Origin: Eubacteriales bacterium
GTDB taxonomy: Bacteria; Bacillota; Clostridia; Lachnospirales; Lachnospiraceae
Direction: 5' to 3'
DNA length: 64,000 nt
Assembly: GCA_030537135.1 (NCBI GenBank)
Contig: JAUNOP010000003.1
Span: 62,001-126,000, forward strand
Shown: positions 62,018 to 64,000 of the stretch, in pieces
Position numbering within the stretch: position 1 is the first letter of the stretch
Layout of the letters: the number at the start of each line of letters is the position of its first letter
Made by a program: the position numbers and the translations under genes
The notes under the pieces: generated by a model
Seen by the model: only the letters and a program-made list of their open reading frames with translations
What the model was told of the DNA's origin: nothing
Database searches by the model: none

Positions 62018-62287
62018 ATGAATATTACGGATGTGCGTGTAAGAAAAGTAGCAAAAGAAGGAAAAATGAAGGCTGTGGTTTCAATCACAATTGATGATGA
62101 GTTTGTGGTGCATGATATCAAAGTGATTGAAGGGGAAAAAGGATTGTTTATTGCCATGCCCAGTCGGAAAGCTACGGATGGGGATTACAGAGATGTCGCA
62201 CACCCTATCAATTCCGGAACAAGAGAGAGAATTCAGAACATTATTCTGACAAAGTATGAGGAGGTTCTTGCAGCAGAGGCAGAGTAA
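62018..62287 (+). CDS. spoVG: septation/sporulation regulator SpoVG
   Basis: An 89-residue SpoVG, a small dimeric nucleic-acid-binding regulator conserved in Firmicutes. The sequence [11 protein letters not shown], then [31 protein letters not shown] and [15 protein letters not shown] is fully typical. AAAGGGG precedes the ATG. A hairpin ten bases after the stop, with a strong second terminator behind, closes the transcript. It may be cotranscribed with glgCD (gap about 100 bases) or have its own promoter. Confidence 0.97.
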   Translation: MNITDVRVRKVAKEGKMKAVVSITIDDEFVVHDIKVIEGEKGLFIAMPSRKATDGDYRDVAHPINSGTRERIQNIILTKYEEVLAAEAE

Positions 62288-62296
62288 ATGCCAGCT

Positions 62297-62319
62297 CCAA
62301 AAAGCAAAGGGCTTTTTGG
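62297..62319 (+). terminator. hairpin directly after spoVG
   Basis: CCAAAAAGC (62297-62305) pairs with GCTTTTTGG (62311-62319). A first, moderate stop for spoVG. Confidence 0.6.
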
Positions 62320-62320
62320 G

Positions 62321-62362
62321 GAAGGCGTCGTGTCTTGTGGGTATTACAATTTATACTTAACA
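62321..62362 (-). repeat. dispersed palindromic repeat, strongly diverged copy
   Basis: GGCGTCGTGTCTTGTGGGTATTACAATTTATACTTAAC aligns with the repeat half around GGGTATTGCGAATTTCCGCTTGAC but has lost the left hairpin arm. It lies between two terminators. Confidence 0.35.
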
Positions 62363-62366
62363 TGAA

Positions 62367-62411
62367 AAATGGTTATGCTCGGAAAGCTGCATAACCATTT
62401 TTTTTTTTTTT
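62367..62411 (+). terminator. strong intrinsic terminator
   Basis: A perfect 12-bp stem (62367-62378 with 62389-62400) is followed by an uninterrupted run of T of more than ten bases. Confidence 0.9.
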
Positions 62412-62560
62412 AGAAACTTAATAGTTTTACAAAATAATTTCTTGATTATTAAATTTATGTTAATAATGCTGCAATTTAACACAAATATTTATAATTTGTG
62501 TTAAAACTATGGAAAAAAAAGAAAACTTAATATATAATTATATAAGCCTTTATGTGCGGT

Positions 62561-62618
62561 TTAACCAAATAGCAAAGCGGACATCGTACCCTGTGGGTAT
62601 TGCAAAAATCCACTTGAT
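62561..62618 (-). repeat. dispersed palindromic repeat, core copy
   Basis: It contains AGCAAAGCGGACATCGTACC, the GGGTA arm and TCCACTTGAT; the CTTGATACGTT end is degraded to TTAACCAAATAG. It lies 38 bases before the GGDEF gene. The DNA at 62412-62550 upstream is very AT-rich, without a gene. Confidence 0.65.
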
Positions 62619-62655
62619 AATTACTACAAAGAAGAGCAGGAGTGTTGATAGAAGA

Positions 62656-64000
62656 ATGCAAAAGATTTTATTAGGGCAGGACAGCATTGCCAATTATCAG
62701 GAAAACTCAAAAATGCCAGAAAGAAATTTTCCTGACAGTCAGGAGGAGCGTCAGAAGTACACTTCAATGGAAAGTATTGTGAATGAGTGTCTGCAATACT
62801 CTCTTGGAGCAGAGGGCTACCAGGAGACATTTGATCGTCTGCTTTCCTTTATAGGAAAAACATTTCAATGTGCGAGGGCTTATATTTTTGAATTAAATAA
62901 AAACGACACGTTCAGCAATACCTATGAATGGTGTTCACCCGAAAGTATTTCGCAGAAGGAGCTGCTTCAAAATGAATCCATAGATACCATTGACTGGTGG
63001 ATGGAGACCTTCCGGGATAATCGTCTGGTGATTATCAATGACCTGGAAGCTATTAAGGGAACCTATCCTTCGGTTTATGCTGCTCTTAGACCCCAGGAAG
63101 TATCCTCGCTGATAGTGTGTCCTCTTCGCTCCAAGGATCAAATTATCGGTTTTATGGGAGTAGACAATCCCAAACCAAATCAAATGCCTTTGATTGTTTC
63201 TTTTTTGCATGTGATAGAATACTTTGTTGTGTCTTTTTTAAAACGAAGAGATCTTTCTTATCGTCTGTCATATGTCAGCTACCATGACCAGCTTACCGGA
63301 GCGCTGAACAGAAGTGCTTATAAGGAAAAAGAAAAAAAGCTTCAGGGTAATATCTGTGTGGGAATTCTTTACAGCGATGTTTCGGGCCTGAAAAGAGAGA
63401 ATGATCTGTTCGGACATGCCGCGGGTGATCGGCTGATTTGCCGATGCTATGAGATGCTCTGTCAGGCATTTGACAAGGGTTTCATTTACCGTATGGGCGG
63501 AGATGAATTCATGGTAATCTGTACTAATATTACACATCGGGAATTTCAGGAAAAATGCTATAGGTTAAGGTCTGTTATCAACAGAGGAGACTGTCATCTG
63601 GCAATTGGCGCCTCCTGGGGATGCCTTCTGGAGAATTCTATTGAGGCTTTGGCCAGCAAAGCAGAAGAGGAAATGTACAGGGATAAAAGAGAATATTACA
63701 ACAAAATGAATTCTGTGACTGGAATACGCCATGAATACAGGGATCCAGATATGAGAGGCAACTGGGTAGGACGCAAGCCTCAGACTGACATAAAGACGCT
63801 TAAGCAATATCTTCAGCACAATCCAGATAGTCTGGCGCCTATGATTGAGTCAACCGAAATAGCGGATTCTCCTATTTGCCTTTATCTGGGAGATTTGCGG
63901 ACAAATATTTTCTATATATCCGATAATATGAGAGAAATCTTTGGTTTTGGGAGCAATACGGTATATGATTTACTGACAAAGTGGGAAAGAAGAATCTGCC
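62656..64000 (+). CDS. GGDEF-domain signalling protein, probable diguanylate cyclase (3' end outside window)
   Basis: The frame opens at ATG 62656 and runs off the right edge after 448 codons. Residues about 35-195 resemble a GAF sensor domain (FIGKTFQCARAYIFELNKND, IVCPLRSKDQIIGFMGVDNP). A GGDEF domain follows with the start HDQLTGALNR, LYSDVSGLKRENDLFGHAAGD and the intact catalytic motif RMGGDEFMVI, so it may synthesise cyclic di-GMP. No RxxD inhibitory site is seen before GGDEF. The last visible part (IADSPICLYLGDLRTNIFYISDNM) looks like the start of a PAS domain, so further domains, perhaps an EAL phosphodiesterase, probably follow. Confidence 0.88.
   Translation, partial: MQKILLGQDSIANYQENSKMPERNFPDSQEERQKYTSMESIVNECLQYSLGAEGYQETFDRLLSFIGKTFQCARAYIFELNKNDTFSNTYEWCSPESISQKELLQNESIDTIDWWMETFRDNRLVIINDLEAIKGTYPSVYAALRPQEVSSLIVCPLRSKDQIIGFMGVDNPKPNQMPLIVSFLHVIEYFVVSFLKRRDLSYRLSYVSYHDQLTGALNRSAYKEKEKKLQGNICVGILYSDVSGLKRENDLFGHAAGDRLICRCYEMLCQAFDKGFIYRMGGDEFMVICTNITHREFQEKCYRLRSVINRGDCHLAIGASWGCLLENSIEALASKAEEEMYRDKREYYNKMNSVTGIRHEYRDPDMRGNWVGRKPQTDIKTLKQYLQHNPDSLAPMIESTEIADSPICLYLGDLRTNIFYISDNMREIFGFGSNTVYDLLTKWERRIC

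Noticed and set aside
62656..64000. A catalytically dead GGDEF domain.
   Set aside because: The motif reads GGDEF with the usual surrounding residues, so there is no reason to call it inactive.

Overview
The window reads as a chromosomal segment from an anaerobic gut Firmicute of the class Clostridia, most likely a Lachnospiraceae member close to Blautia. The evidence is moderate G+C, strong AGGAGG ribosome binding sites, spoVG, a glgC-glgD pair, a DnaD/DnaC helicase-loader pair, Mgl sugar uptake with a YesMN-type two-component system, and plant-cell-wall glycosidases. No rRNA, tRNA, CRISPR or prophage was seen. The genus is inferred from gene style, not from a marker search.

Layout. 1-5.4 kb: a minus-strand CotH-kinase / DUF4956 / VTC-domain set, followed by an OmpR-type two-component system. 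5.5-6.0 kb: a decayed IS3-family element. 6.1-8.8 kb: adenosine deaminase, an unknown protein and a cupin. 9.1-12.6 kb: a TPP riboswitch and thiM-thiE-HAD-thiD, a thiamine salvage operon. 12.7-13.9 kb: an endonuclease Q-like PHP protein. 14.2-24.1 kb: a galactose-type ABC transporter (mglB, mglA, mglC), a small membrane protein, a candidate structured RNA with a terminator, and a YesN/YesM-like two-component system with two further sugar-binding proteins; this looks like a sense-and-import unit. 24.1-25.0 kb: a NADAR-like protein without a visible toxin partner. 25.3-32.4 kb: cytoplasmic GH51 and GH115 enzymes and a truncated solute-binding lipoprotein, which is what remains visible of a glucuronoarabinoxylan locus. 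32.4-32.6 kb: a glycine riboswitch with no recognisable downstream gene.

32.8-42.3 kb holds housekeeping genes: M42 peptidase, DUF554, a Cof-type HAD phosphatase, a TetR regulator, glgB, a two-gene SUF-like Fe-S assembly pair, an aldolase-like protein and an asparaginase. 42.4-47.1 kb is a second hemicellulose cluster: an exported GH51, an esterase and a GH43, flanked by gene remnants. 47.3-59.0 kb covers an rRNA-methyltransferase-like protein, an aminotransferase, an L,D-transpeptidase homologue that has lost its SHGC motif, ddl, murF, prs, dnaC-like and dnaD-like genes, a cluster of DnaA boxes, and murC. 59.4-64 kb: glgC-glgD, spoVG and a GGDEF protein cut by the window edge.

A family of palindromic intergenic repeats runs through the window. 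Its core is about 64 bp, ends in CTTGATACGTT and carries TACCC-aca-GGGTA hairpins, and there are longer composite and half-copies. About ten copies sit between genes. They are the most pervasive unexplained structure here.
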